Source: Ampullaceana balthica (Eukaryota; Mollusca; Gastropoda; Lymnaeidae). From it: 64,000 nucleotides of DNA. The stretch is taken from contig CALYLW010000058.1 in the NCBI GenBank assembly GCA_944989445.1, positions 1,223,501 through 1,287,500 on the forward strand, written 5' to 3'. Of the stretch, positions 1-11,500 are shown one piece after another (position 1 is the first letter of the stretch; every line of letters starts with the position of its first letter). The position numbers and the translations under genes were made by a program. The notes beneath the pieces were generated by a model. That model saw only the letters and a list, made by a program, of their open reading frames with translations. It was not told the DNA's origin and searched no databases.

Positions 1-1497
1 TTATAAAAATCATGTCAAAGTAGAAAAATATGAATAATAAACATTAGTCTTAGTGTCTTAGTCATATTTTAAATGTCATAATGGTACACATTTTTTTAAA
101 ACCACAAGCTAAATCGGTCATTACGATTGTTTACTTTTGTTTATGTTGAAGAACAAAGAGATTTGAATAACAGAGATGATGGATGCCATTTTTTTATAGC
201 ATTCACTATGTCTGGTAGAGCAGTCGAATCTTGTAGAATGTTGAATGAAAGTATGTAGACAAGGACCTTGATGATCTACAATAAAACACCGATATTCAAT
301 ATACATGCAGAAATAAGTATAAGTCAACCCCCCAACCTTTCACTTAGATTTTTTCAACAAAAAAAAAGTCGGCTTTAGTCACTTTAGAACGAGAATTATA
401 TAACAAATTAGTGAATAGAATTTCTATTCAGAATTAGAAGTTAGTAGAATAGAGTCAGAGTAGACTTTGACTTTGATTTTTATCAATCAATCAATCTGAC
501 AAAGATGATAATGTCAATGAAGAGTGAAGACTTCTGAAGACCATTAGATCTACATTTACATTGAATTGAATGACATAGTTCACATAGTCATAGCCATTAA
601 TTTATACTTATACTGTATTTGTATAGATATCAATTGTCAATAGTCTTTTATTAAGTGACTTAACTTAACTTCTGAATAGTAATACTAGTACTAGTTTTAG
701 TTAAGTCTTAGTTAGTTAGTAGTTAGTGTTTGTATTAAAATGTATTAGCATTAGTATTATCATTATCAGTGATCAGTAGTCAGTAATCAGTGGTCTGTTC
801 ACTGTATAACTCACTGATAATGTGTATAGAAAATATCCTGTTGTTGAGTATAAGTAAGACGTAAGTTAAGTAATAAGTATAAATAATAATAATAAAATTG
901 ATTGATGTCTAAATTTTACATTCATTTAGTTTTAGGTTAGTGAGAATACTGAATCTGAATAGTAATAGTAAATAGTAAATTAAAATAGTGAGATGACTGA
1001 AAAAATTATTTGTCCATTTTAATTTTATATTATTTTTAATAACAGCGAAAATTTATTTTCAAACTTTCTAGATTGGTACAATTACAAGTTAAAATGAAAA
1101 CTGAAGTAAGGTTTAGTAAAGTACAATATATTTCAAATTCAAATATACAATATTATAACTATACTGTGCGACTGTGCGTGTAACTAAACTAAGGCCGGTA
1201 ACTCGATGAAACAATATTTTGAACACCCTTTTTAAGTACTTAGAAATCAACAATTAACATGCACTAAAAAATTTAATAAGTTTACCTCCTATGTTATGAA
1301 ATTTTAACTATAAATAAGTCTAGTATCCAAGAAAACATCGGGAATATGTGAAGCTTAGAGGATAGTCCAAGAAAGAAATCACACTTCGAGAAAATGTAAC
1401 CTCCATTTTGGATTGTTCAAAGCGCTTCCACGTCACGTGACTTAATAGTAAAAGGAAAAAGAAAATTATAATACTACTAAATGCACACAACTTTGTC
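1..1497. other. AT-rich DNA without a recognisable gene
   Basis: The stretch is AT-rich with many short TAGT/AGTA runs. I see no convincing exon, transposon terminus or RNA gene in it on either strand. Confidence 0.6.
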
Positions 1498-1569
1498 TCC
1501 TCGGTAGTATAGTGGTAAGTATCCCCGCCTGTCACGCGGGAGACCGGGGTTCGATTCCCCGCCGGGGAG
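1498..1569 (+). tRNA. tRNA-Asp (anticodon GTC)
   Basis: This is a 72-nt cloverleaf. The acceptor stem TCCTCGG pairs with CCGGGGA and leaves discriminator G. The A box is TAGTATAGTGG and the B box is GGTTCGATTCC, which are the internal RNA polymerase III promoters. The anticodon arm CCCGCCTGTCACGCGGG places GTC in the loop, giving Asp. There is no intron, and CCA is not encoded, as expected for eukaryotes. A T run about 7 nt downstream fits a Pol III terminator. It closely resembles the usual animal tRNA-Asp and looks functional. Confidence 0.95.
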
Positions 1570-2412
1570 AGATGATTTTTTTTTATTAAAAAAAAATAAA
1601 AAATCTGCTTGTAATTATAATTATTCAAAAAAAAAGTTTATAAATTAAAAAGATAATCTGATAAATGCACGGCAAAAAAGAAACTATTTATTATAAACAT
1701 TAAATTGACAAGTAACTAAATCATCAAAGACTTCAGTACCTATAGCAGAGAGAGTGTCATATCATCATCATATTAACATGGGTACAAATAGCCCATATCC
1801 AGATATCATATTTATACCGGCCTGGACACTTACTAAAATCTGTTTTTTCCCTCATTTGTATGGTAGCTGTGCAGCATCTTAGCCATACTTTCCCCCGTGT
1901 GGCTACCCATCTCTAAGAAAGTTAGAAAACGTTTAATAGGTAGCCCATTATCTGTGAAACATACCTTACAATAGCAATGAGCGGATCAACGCGACAGGTT
2001 TGGCGTGGAATCTACAGATAAACTGAGGTACTCTGCAGTTCTTACGTAATCCAAAATTGTGTCTCTTACTTTATGCTCCGTAATTTGGATAAATGCATCA
2101 CATATTGTAATAGATAAGATGTCACAGCTGATTCTTTATTCCCTAAATGTTTTATCTGACTTGCTAGAGAAGGATCAAATTTTGCTATAAATTCGATTAA
2201 TCCAAGGAAATTGCCCTTACGAGAAGAGGGGAAAATGTTTCCTTATCTCCCCTGAAAGGTAAACCACGCTCTGCAATAGTAATGATGACTGCCACAACTC
2301 GTTCAAGAACATGTTTCCAGTACTGCCAAATATTATTTATCTGTTCTGATAGGCCGATTTAGCAGTCAGTTGTATTTAAACGTTTGCGTGTATGATATGT
2401 TAACCAAGCTTT
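1570..2412. other. Unassigned intergenic DNA
   Basis: It begins with the oligo-T terminator of the tRNA. Beyond that I find no coding, RNA or transposon signature that I can name. Confidence 0.5.
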
Positions 2413-2653
2413 GTCACGCTTCAGAGGGGGAAGGGGGGTGTAAGAAAGTGTGACAGTTTGTGACAGGGGGGGGGGTCCGGCCATGTGTGACTTCACGGTG
2501 TTTATATTAAATTTTAATTATTTTGTTAATTAAAAAATAAATGTTCGAAAATGTGACGTACTTTAATGTCCGAGATTTGTGACAGTTTGTGACAGGGGGA
2601 GGGGTGTTAAAAATTGTCAAAAATATCGTGAAGTGCTTTATGGACGGCCCCTA
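2413..2653. mobile_element. MITE fragment, GGCCGTCC-terminus family
   Basis: Inside are the direct motifs GTGTAAGAAAGTGTGACAG and GTGACAGTTTGTGACAGGGG, the same as in the complete element at 20118-20392. The right end reads TTTATGGACGGCCCC, matching that family's terminal inverted repeat. The left terminal repeat is degraded. No protein is encoded; mobility would have depended on a DNA transposase supplied elsewhere. Confidence 0.7.
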
Positions 2654-3383
2654 AAGCGTTTCATGACTTTGAACCAAACAGGTGTTGTGTCAATCACAAA
2701 ATATTTAAGTATAAATGTTCAAACAATTTTTTTTGTTGGCCCCAAGAAAGTGGGGGTACTAAGCTATAGCTTGTTTAACTTCTAGGTAAATCCAGCACCG
2801 TCTCTAGCACTGGTAGTTAATGGCCAATGGTCATATTTAGCACCAGTAGTAGTAGCTAATGGTCAACTTAAGGATCGACATTTAAAAACTCTTACCTGAA
2901 GCCTAACCCAGAACAGCATGGTCACAAGCGCTAATAATTAAAGAAAGAAAGACAACTCTGTTCAACCACTTGTTAAAAGTTTGCATTGCTTAACGCCCCG
3001 AGTTAAAGGCTTTTACGTTGAAAACGACAGGGCTGTAAGTAAGGATAGTTTTAATTTAATATAATGTTTTTACTAGATCAAAATCTGGAACAAATCTGTC
3101 ATCTCTTTTTTCAGATCCGAGAAACTAGGTGAATAACAAGTTCAAATATGTAAGAGACGAACATACAGCGTTCAATTCTATTTAACAGAAAGCTTGTAAA
3201 CATAGTCAGTCTCTCAGGTGCCATCCATAAGTGACGTCACACGATTTTGGCCGATTCATTTTTTCCCTCCCCAATATGACGTAACAAAGCTTTGGCGTGC
3301 TCATAAAAGCTGTATTTCCTATTTGAAAAAGAGCATGTTTCAAATAACTTTTTTGTCATTTAATTATTTATTTAGTGTAAGGT
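2654..3383. other. Unassigned DNA
   Basis: No gene was recognised. It includes short G-runs and a sequence near 3225-3300 with TGACGTCAC/TGACGTAAC motifs that recall the MITE family ends, too degraded to bound. Confidence 0.4.
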
Positions 3384-4045
3384 CAGGGGCGTAGCGTGGG
3401 GGGACAGGGTAGGGGGGCAATGCTCGGGCGGCACTTTGCCATGGGCGGCAAATTCCTAGTCGTTAATTAGTTTCTTAAAATGAAAATTGTAAAAGAAAGA
3501 GGGGCTTTTTAAAATCAAAATTAAAGAAAAGCCAAATAAGAAATTAATAAAAGAAATAAAGGAACTATCCAAAAGCATGGGAACGTTTTAACTGCCAAAA
3601 CTTAACACTCCTTATTGGATATAAATTCTTCTGATACTAATACTACTGTAATAAATCAAAACCAGAGACTAAATTAGTATGAGAACGTGACACTGATGTG
3701 GTGATAAATTCATTGATTCCTGAAATTTGAAAGCCACCCCTACTGTTGTAAAAATTGCGGTGGCAAATTCCTAGTTGTTTATAAGCTAATTGTTAAAACG
3801 TGAAAAACATAAGGGCTGACAGTATGACAATAATGTGCTGGTATATATAATTGATTCAAGTTTGATTTTAACGTAAGTGAACTACTGGAAAAAATTGTTG
3901 GCGTATTTATATGGCTTATTTTAATTTCTTTTGATTTGTGGCATAAACAAAAATAATGGAAACAATTGCTTATCTGGTGGCATTAAAACTTGGCACAAAC
4001 AAATATAAAATTGGGGTGGGGGGGGCGGCAAATTCCTCGTTGGTA
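3384..4045. mobile_element. hAT-type terminal segment (relic)
   Basis: It starts CAGGGGCGTAGCGTGGGG, the CAG..GGCGTAGC terminus seen on the complete hAT elements in this window (27638, 50937). Segments like GGCGGCAAATTCCTAGT followed by TTAATTAG recur three times (about 3445, 3760 and 4027), so the relic contains internal direct repeats. No matching right end or target duplication was found. Confidence 0.45.
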
Positions 4046-4529
4046 ATTAGCTAATTGTTAAAACGTGAAAACCAATTGTAATAAAATAAAATAAAAGCCA
4101 ACATAAGTACTCAATAAGTACTCAACGTTACCAAAGTTTTGTTTTGAAAATGGAAGGCATCAGAAATTGGATAAAAAAGAATAGACTATTAATAAAGACC
4201 GACAATTAGTTGTTGTAAAAGAGAAAACAGAGTGGCAAGAAGTTCTTGTTAGAATATTTGACATTATTAAATCCTGGCGAAATTGAATGTGACTTTTTAA
4301 AATCATGCAGAGAGGGCAATACTGTTGCGAATAAAGGCAATATTCTGGAACTAATGCATTAGCTTGCAAAGTACGTTCGAGCACTCCGAGCACATAGTGG
4401 GAAAAGGGGTAAAAAACTTGTCATCTAAAATTCAAACTGAGCTTATAGCAATTTTAGGAGATACAGTCAGCGCAAACACAACAAGTTTTTATTATTTTAT
4501 TTCTTTATATTCGTTTTATGTGTGTAGGC

Positions 4530-4615
4530 TACTATTTGTTCGCTGAAGAAGGCTCTTTGCCGAAACGTTCGCTGTTTTGTTACGTCCTGTCAGGCTCACT
4601 CATACCCTGTTTACA
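4530..4615 (+). mobile_element. Penelope-like 3'-end remnant
   Basis: The sequence CTGAAGAAGGCTCTTTGCCG followed by AAACG has the CUGANGA / stem-loop / GAAA layout seen at the ends of the Penelope-like copies at 29661-33859. The same block, down to TCCTGTCAGGC and ACCCTGTTT, recurs at 42210-42296. It is probably a solo end left by a severely truncated insertion. Confidence 0.5.
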
Positions 4616-5140
4616 TGTTTTGCAACTACTATCATGATTCCAGAAGTTCTTTTTTTCCCCAATTAATTCAGTTGCGCAGTTAGGGTTGGTGTCACCCCAT
4701 GCGGTAGACTCTTGGTGTCACATTCAACCACACGAACTTCCATGATGAATTACTTCTTATTAAAGTATTATACACATTATAACAAAGACAAGGAAAATAA
4801 ACAAACAAATTAAGTGAAGATGTAAAAGGTATCATTTTTGAAGACAGTTGCCAATTTAATTCCTAATAAATTTCTTTTTCATCAAATAAACTATATTTAA
4901 AAAAAAACCTGCAAAAATTGAAATCACTTGATCATAATCAATATCCTTTAAAAAAAAATCACTTTCAACTGTTAGTAAAGTCGGATCAGAAACTCTTCCC
5001 CGTGCTACATACCCAACATTTACTCTAATAATTTATTAACTTCTCGATTACAACATTCACACCCATAGAACTTTTAAATATTTAATACAATATTGACATC
5101 TCTTATAAAAATATTTAATACATCATTCAAATATGTAATA
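4616..5140. other. Unassigned AT-rich DNA 3' of gene A
   Basis: No exon or transposon boundary was recognised. Given its position just past gene A's stop codon on the minus strand, part may be 3' flank of that gene. Confidence 0.4.
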
Positions 5141-5145
5141 CAACA

Positions 5146-5147
<2 letters not shown>

Positions 5148-5240
<93 letters not shown>
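5148..5240. repeat. (TA)n microsatellite
   Basis: It is an almost uninterrupted TA dinucleotide run with one phase slip near 5179. It lies less than 100 bp past the stop codon of gene A, followed by C- and T-runs. Apparent reading frames rich in Tyr-Ile through it are artefacts. Confidence 0.95.
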
Positions 5241-5241
<1 letters not shown>

Positions 5242-5297
5242 CATCTCTTATAAAATCCCCCCCCCCTTTTTTTTTCTTTTCAAGCCTAGCCGATCCC

Positions 5298-5509
5298 TCA
5301 CTTGCTTCTAGTCCCATGAAGACGGCCCACCAGTAAGAGCACAAGGACAAGTACGATCACGTGACCCGCCCTAAGGCCGATGTAGAGACCATTGAAGATA
5401 TAACGAAACCTTTCTCTGTCGTACAGCATGCAATACTCTCCTGTAGGGGACCACAGTCTGCACGTGCTGTCGATGAGTTTACCAAAAACTAGAGGTGCTG
5501 GCAGGAACC
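5298..5509 (-). CDS. Gene A last exon (TM11-TM12, C-terminus)
   Basis: The acceptor is TCCCAG. It encodes FLPAPLVFGKLIDSTCRLW (family P.P..FG..ID..C.LW), YCMLYDRERFRYIFNG, TM12 (IVLVLVLLLVG) and a short basic tail, then TGA. Confidence 0.93.
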
Positions 5510-8500
5510 CTGGGAACACAAGACCATGAACTTATGTTAGGTATCTAGGTTCAGTCTTATAGTTAAGGGTTTCAAGAATGCTAGATATCTAGGATCAATC
5601 TTATAGTCAGTGGTTTAACAAATGTTAGATTTTTAGGATCAACCCAGTTAGTGGTTTGAAACACGTAGGCCAAGATAGGTTAAAGAATATGTGAAATAAA
5701 AAGTGTTAAAACGAAATTGAGACGAGCGTGATGATGTCGTGTTTCACTTTTAAAAATCTAACAAAAGTGATATTTGGTAAACATATCACAAACCAAGTTC
5801 TCAGTCAAATGATAATTCCCGAAGGCCGGCCTAATAAAAGTCTGACAAGAATTATCTTTAGCTCAATGTTTCATTTATAAAAATCAGACAGAATTGACAT
5901 TTGTCTTAGACTCACCTATCAAAGTCTGACAAAAAGCTGACGCACCAGTGGCAAGTGATTGATCCCTCTGTTCAATAGATCTGAAATAAACACCATCACA
6001 TAAAATGGACTATAGAAAATTAAGAATCACCCCACCGATATACATTAGGAAACAGAGTACCACACGTACGTACAAATAGTAGCAATATCTATTTTATATA
6101 AAGGAAACAAGTATTAGATGCATTGTTAAACCCCCATCATTCATGCATTGTTAAACCCCCATGACTCATGCATTGTTAAACCCCCATCACTCATGCATTG
6201 TTAAACCCCCATGACTCATGCATTGTTAAACCCCCATGACTCATGCATTGTTAAACCCCCATGACTCATGCATTGTTAAACCCCCATCACTCATGCATTG
6301 TTAAACCCCCATCACTCATGCATTGTTAAACCCCCATCACTCATGCATTGTTAAACCCCCATCACTCATGCATTGTTAAACCCCCATCACTCATGCATTG
6401 TTAAACCCCCATCACTCATGCATTGTTAAACCCCCATCACTCATGCACTGACTATTAAATACAGTGTTTAAATTCATCCAGTACATGAAGTACTTTGGTA
6501 GAAGATTTATGTACCTTACAATAATCATAAATCCAGGTACAATACTTGAACAACCAATTAACATTCCAAGGCAGTAGATGACCAAGAACGGGACAAAGAA
6601 CTGACAATCAAGACTGCACAGCCCTGGCCTGGCCTGACCACCGTCAATTTCTGAACAGTTGCTAAAAATCTGTAACACAATCACAACGTAGAAATCAATC
6701 GTCCGATAGCATTATAAACAAGTTAGTTATACAGCGATTTGTGTTTACTTCAAGTGTTGCCATTGCTGGTAAATATACGTATATATAAGATCGAGATGGT
6801 TACCATGTTGAAAATATGTGTACATATATGTAAGATTGAAAATTGTTACCATATTGGAGATATGTGTATATAAGATTGAGATGATTACCATGTTGGATAT
6901 ATGTGTATATAAGACTGAGATGGTTACCATGTTGGTTGAGTTGCTGCAGCCAGCCCAGCACGGCGAGCGGTAGTCAACGTTGTTATCACCACACACGAGA
7001 AAGATGTCCGAGTTACACACGCACTGTCGTGAGGACATTGTCCTGGGGAAAACAAGTTGATGTCTTGTAGGTCATATAAAATAAGGAATGGGATATAATC
7101 CTCCGGTAACAAGTTGATGTCTTGTACGACATTGTGCGTCATATAAATGTAGGAATGGGGTAGCATTATTCTGTAACAAATTCACAGTGATTTCAACTTC
7201 CCAGACCCATGTCAATGATTGTCAAAGTAGGCACTTAGGTGTATGTATTCATTTAATGCATTTCTCTGTACGTGCACAATGTGCATCTATCGTCATGTTT
7301 CTTTAATGGTCTCATCTCTTTGTGCATATCCATAACTGAAATATAACCAATACTATATACTACAAGAGACCATTCCTTCAAAAAAGGATATGAGCAAACA
7401 GTTTAACACGGTCAGTTGTGTCACAAGTACTGCTTCCAAACCGTGTGTCCCAAGTACTGCCACTAACCTTGTGTCCCCAAGTACTGCCACTAGCCTTGTG
7501 TCCCGAAGTACTGCCACTAACCTTGTGTCCCCAAGTACTGCCACTAGCCTTGTGTCCCGAAGTACTGCCACTAGCCTTGTGTCCCAAGTACTGCCACTAG
7601 CCTTGTGTCCCAAGTATTGCCACTAACCTTATGTCCCCAAGTACTGCCACTAGCCTTGTGTCCCGAAGTACTGCCACTAGCCTTGTGTCCCAAGTACTGC
7701 CACTAGCCTTGTGTCCCAAGCATTGCCACTAACCTTATGTCCCCAAGTACTGCCACTAGCCTTGTGTCCCAAGTACTGCCACTAACCTTGTGTCCCCAAG
7801 TACTGCCACTAGCCTTGTGTCCCAAGTACTGCCACTAGCCTTGTGTCCCAAGTATTGCCACTAACCTTATGTCCCCAAGTACTGCCACTAGCCTTGTGTC
7901 CCAAGTACTGCCACTAACCTTGTGTCCCCAAGTACTGCCACTAGCCTTGTGTCCCGAAGTACTGCCACTAGCCTTGTGTCCCAAGTATTGCCACTAACCT
8001 TATGTCCCCAAGTACTGCCACTAGCCTTGTGTCCCAAGTACTGCCACTAACCTTGTGTCCCCAAGTACTGCCACTAACCTTGTGTCCCGAAGTACTGCCA
8101 CTAGCTTTGTGTCCCAAGTATTGCCACTAACCTTATGTCCCCAAGTAGTGCCACTAGCCTTGTGTCCCAAGTATTGCCACTAACCTTGTGTCCCCAAGTA
8201 CTGCCACTAACCTTGTGTCCTGAAGTACTGCCACTAGCCTTGTGTCCCAAGTATTGCCACTAACCTTATGTCCCCAAGTAGTGCCACTAGCCTTGTGTCC
8301 CAAATATTGCCACTAACCTTGTGTCCCCAAGTACTGCCACTAACCTTGTGTCCCGAAGTACTGCCACTAGCCTTGTGTCCCAAGTATTGCCACTAACCTT
8401 GTGTCCCAAGTATTGCCACTAACCTTGTGTCCCCAAGTACTGCCACTAGCATTGTGTCCCGAAGTACTGCCACTAAACTTGTGTCCCCAAGTACTGCCAC

Positions 8501-11500
8501 TAGCCTTGTGTCCCAAGTAGTGCCACTAGCCTTGTGTCCCAAGTATTGCCACTAACCTTGTGTCCCTAAGTACTGCCACTAGCCTTGTGTCCCGAAGTAC
8601 TGCCACTAGCCTTGTGTCCCCAAGTACTGCCTCTAGCCTTGTGTCCCGAAGTACTGCCACTAGCCTTGTATCCCAAGTAGTGCCACTATCCTTGTGTCCC
8701 CAAGTACTGCCACTAGCCTTGTGTCCCAAGTACTGCCACTAACCTTGTGTCCCCAAGTACTGCCACTAACCTTGTGTCCCGAAGTACTGCCACTAGCCTT
8801 GTGTCCCAAGTAGTGCCACTAACCTTGTGTCCCCAAGTACTGCCAATAGCCGTGTGTCCCGAAGTACTGCCACTAGCCTTGTGTCCCAAGTAGTGCCACT
8901 AACCCTGTGTCCCCAAGTACTGCCAATAGCCGTGTGTCCCGAAGTACTGCCACTAACCTTGTGTCTTGAAGTACTTTCACTAACCTTGTGCCCCGAAGTA
9001 CTGCCACTAACCTTGTGTCCCCAAGTACTGCCACTAACCTTGTGTCTTGAAGTACTTTCACTAACCTTGTGTCCCGAAGTACTGCCACTAACCTTGTGTC
9101 CCGAATTACTTTCACTAACCTTGTGTCCCCAAGTACTGCCACTAACATTGTGTCCCCAAGTAGTACAGCCACTAACCTTATGTCCCAAAGTAGTACTGCC
9201 ACTAACATTGTGTCCCCAAGTAGTACTGCCACTAACCTTGTGTCCCCAAGTCCCATCACCTGGGTATTAGTGCAGCCAAACACCAAGTACAGCACATCCA
9301 GTGCGAACGTTCCAGAAGAGATGACAAGGGACATAATGACACACCCACGAAGTCCAAGTTTTAACCTTGAGGTCAGGAACCCACCAGAGAATGTGCCGAT
9401 GGCCAGTGAAAAAATAACAATAATACCTGCAGATTTATAGTGAATACATCATGGTGATGATTGGTTTAATAGTTATTGTTAGATCAGCGTGGGCGTCGCT
9501 AGGAATTTTTCCAGGGGGGGGGGCAAAAAAACCCTCACTTTTTTATTTTAACTGACAATGCCATACAGGTACAATTTTCAATTAAATTCAAGTTCAGTAT
9601 AAAATAAGGGTCGAAAAAAGCCTTAGAAATTAATAAGACTTACAAATTAGTGCTGTAATTGCTAAAATACAACATTTATTAATGCATTTAATAAATTAAA
9701 AAGCTAGATCTCACGAGAAAATTGAATTTAGCTGTGAAATAATATACGTGTAGAAACTGCAGGATTACCAAGGATGGAAATCAGAATTTTTTTTACAGGC
9801 AATAAAAAATATAAAAAAGTAGACTAATCGCGGGATTGCGAAATGCCGTTATTAGAGGATTTTGTGGCGTCTGCAGCATCTGACTTATCATTGGCATTGA
9901 GGACAACAGTACACGTTCAACAGCCAGACACAACTGAAGCAACTGTTCCTAATTTGATTGTCGCTGACACTTATTCATTTCATAAATTGGATATTGGAAG
10001 GTATGTCTGGACACAAGACCTTTCAAATAAGTTGAAATTGCAGCTGATTCGTGATTGTTGGACCCTTGATAAAAATTATAATTTTAGAGCTGACAGTGAG
10101 GGAAACAGAGTTTTTAGTTTTTAGATATGCATGGTTATCAGACTATTCACCGTGGCTTGTATACTCGCAAATGTTAATATGTGCCTTTTGCAAATATTGC
10201 TTGTTGTTTCTGCAAAAAGTAATTCTATGAGTTCAGTGGGTATTTGTCATCAAACCATGTACAAAATATAAAGATTTCAACGAAGATGCACGTAGTAACC
10301 TGCAAAGCACATTATGGCACAAATGCTCTCATGAAGATGCAAGCAATTTTATTTGCTTTATTGGAAGCCAAAGCAGTTTCTATAGATGAGCAGTTTGACT
10401 CATCATTTAGAAGACCAATTCAAGATAATTGCAACAAACTGGGTCCCATCATTTCTACCATCCTATTTTGCTGCATGCATGTTTTAGCACTTCGTGGAAC
10501 AGAATCAAATTCTGGTAATTTGTATGAACTGTTACAGTTTCGTGTTGAATCTGGAGATGAAGTTCTTGGTAATCGTTTGTGAATTGGTTTTTGTAGTGCT
10601 GAGTATGGTTCATCGACAAAACGGCCTCGGTCAAAACGGCCCCGACAATTGGGCTCCGACATAACGGCCCCGACAAAACGACCCTGGACTAATAGATGGA
10701 CTAATAGTAATATTTACAATCAAATATATTCTTATTTTTACTCACCTATTCAGTGTCAGGTTTAGCTAAAGCTAAAAATAACAATAATAATAACACCACA
10801 AAAGTGAATTTAATAGCCTTTACCCGAAATGGTACCAATAACGGTTGTTTGTTGACAAGAAACAATATAATAAAATCACAAGAAATAATTTTACAATTTT
10901 ACCACTTTTTTTTAGGGTGAAAAAGTTGACGAAAGCTTAAAATGCAAAAAAAAATAATGTTTTTGTTAAAAAATGTTAACAATTTGTCTGGGGCCGTTTT
11001 GACCGGGGCCGTTATGTCGGGGCCGTTATGTCGGGGCCGTTTTGTCTGGGGCCGTTTTGACGGGTAACCGCTGAGTGTATCTCGGCAACTACGCAAAACA
11101 CTATAATCGAAATTTTTGGGTCTCTCTTGGGTGAAGACATTGTTCGTGAAGCAAATAATTCAGTTGCATTTTCGATACTTGCCGACTAGACAAATAAGAT
11201 TTCAGGCATTTAGCAGATGTCACTTGGTGTTAGATTTGTCAAAGAACAAAATGGGAAAATGATGGTCACAGAAGAATTCCTGGGATATATTCCAATTGTC
11301 AATAGAACAGCTGAAGGTTTAACCAACACCATCATTACTAATTCATTAGAATTTTGATGAAATATGACAAAGCTTGTTGGTCAAGGATACAACGGATGTT
11401 CTACAATGGCAGGTAAAGAAGGAGGAGTCCAAGCAATAATTCGAAAAAAATACTCAAAAGCAGCATTTATACATTGCAGTTCACATAAACTAAATCTTGT

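Noticed and set aside
6115..6448. CRISPR-like array
   Set aside because: Units are contiguous with no unique spacers, and the DNA is eukaryotic; these are minisatellites.
7353..9334. Serine/threonine- and leucine-rich repeat proteins on both strands
   Set aside because: They follow the 27-bp tandem unit. Only the minus-strand part contiguous with exon 8 is kept, as a splicing hypothesis.
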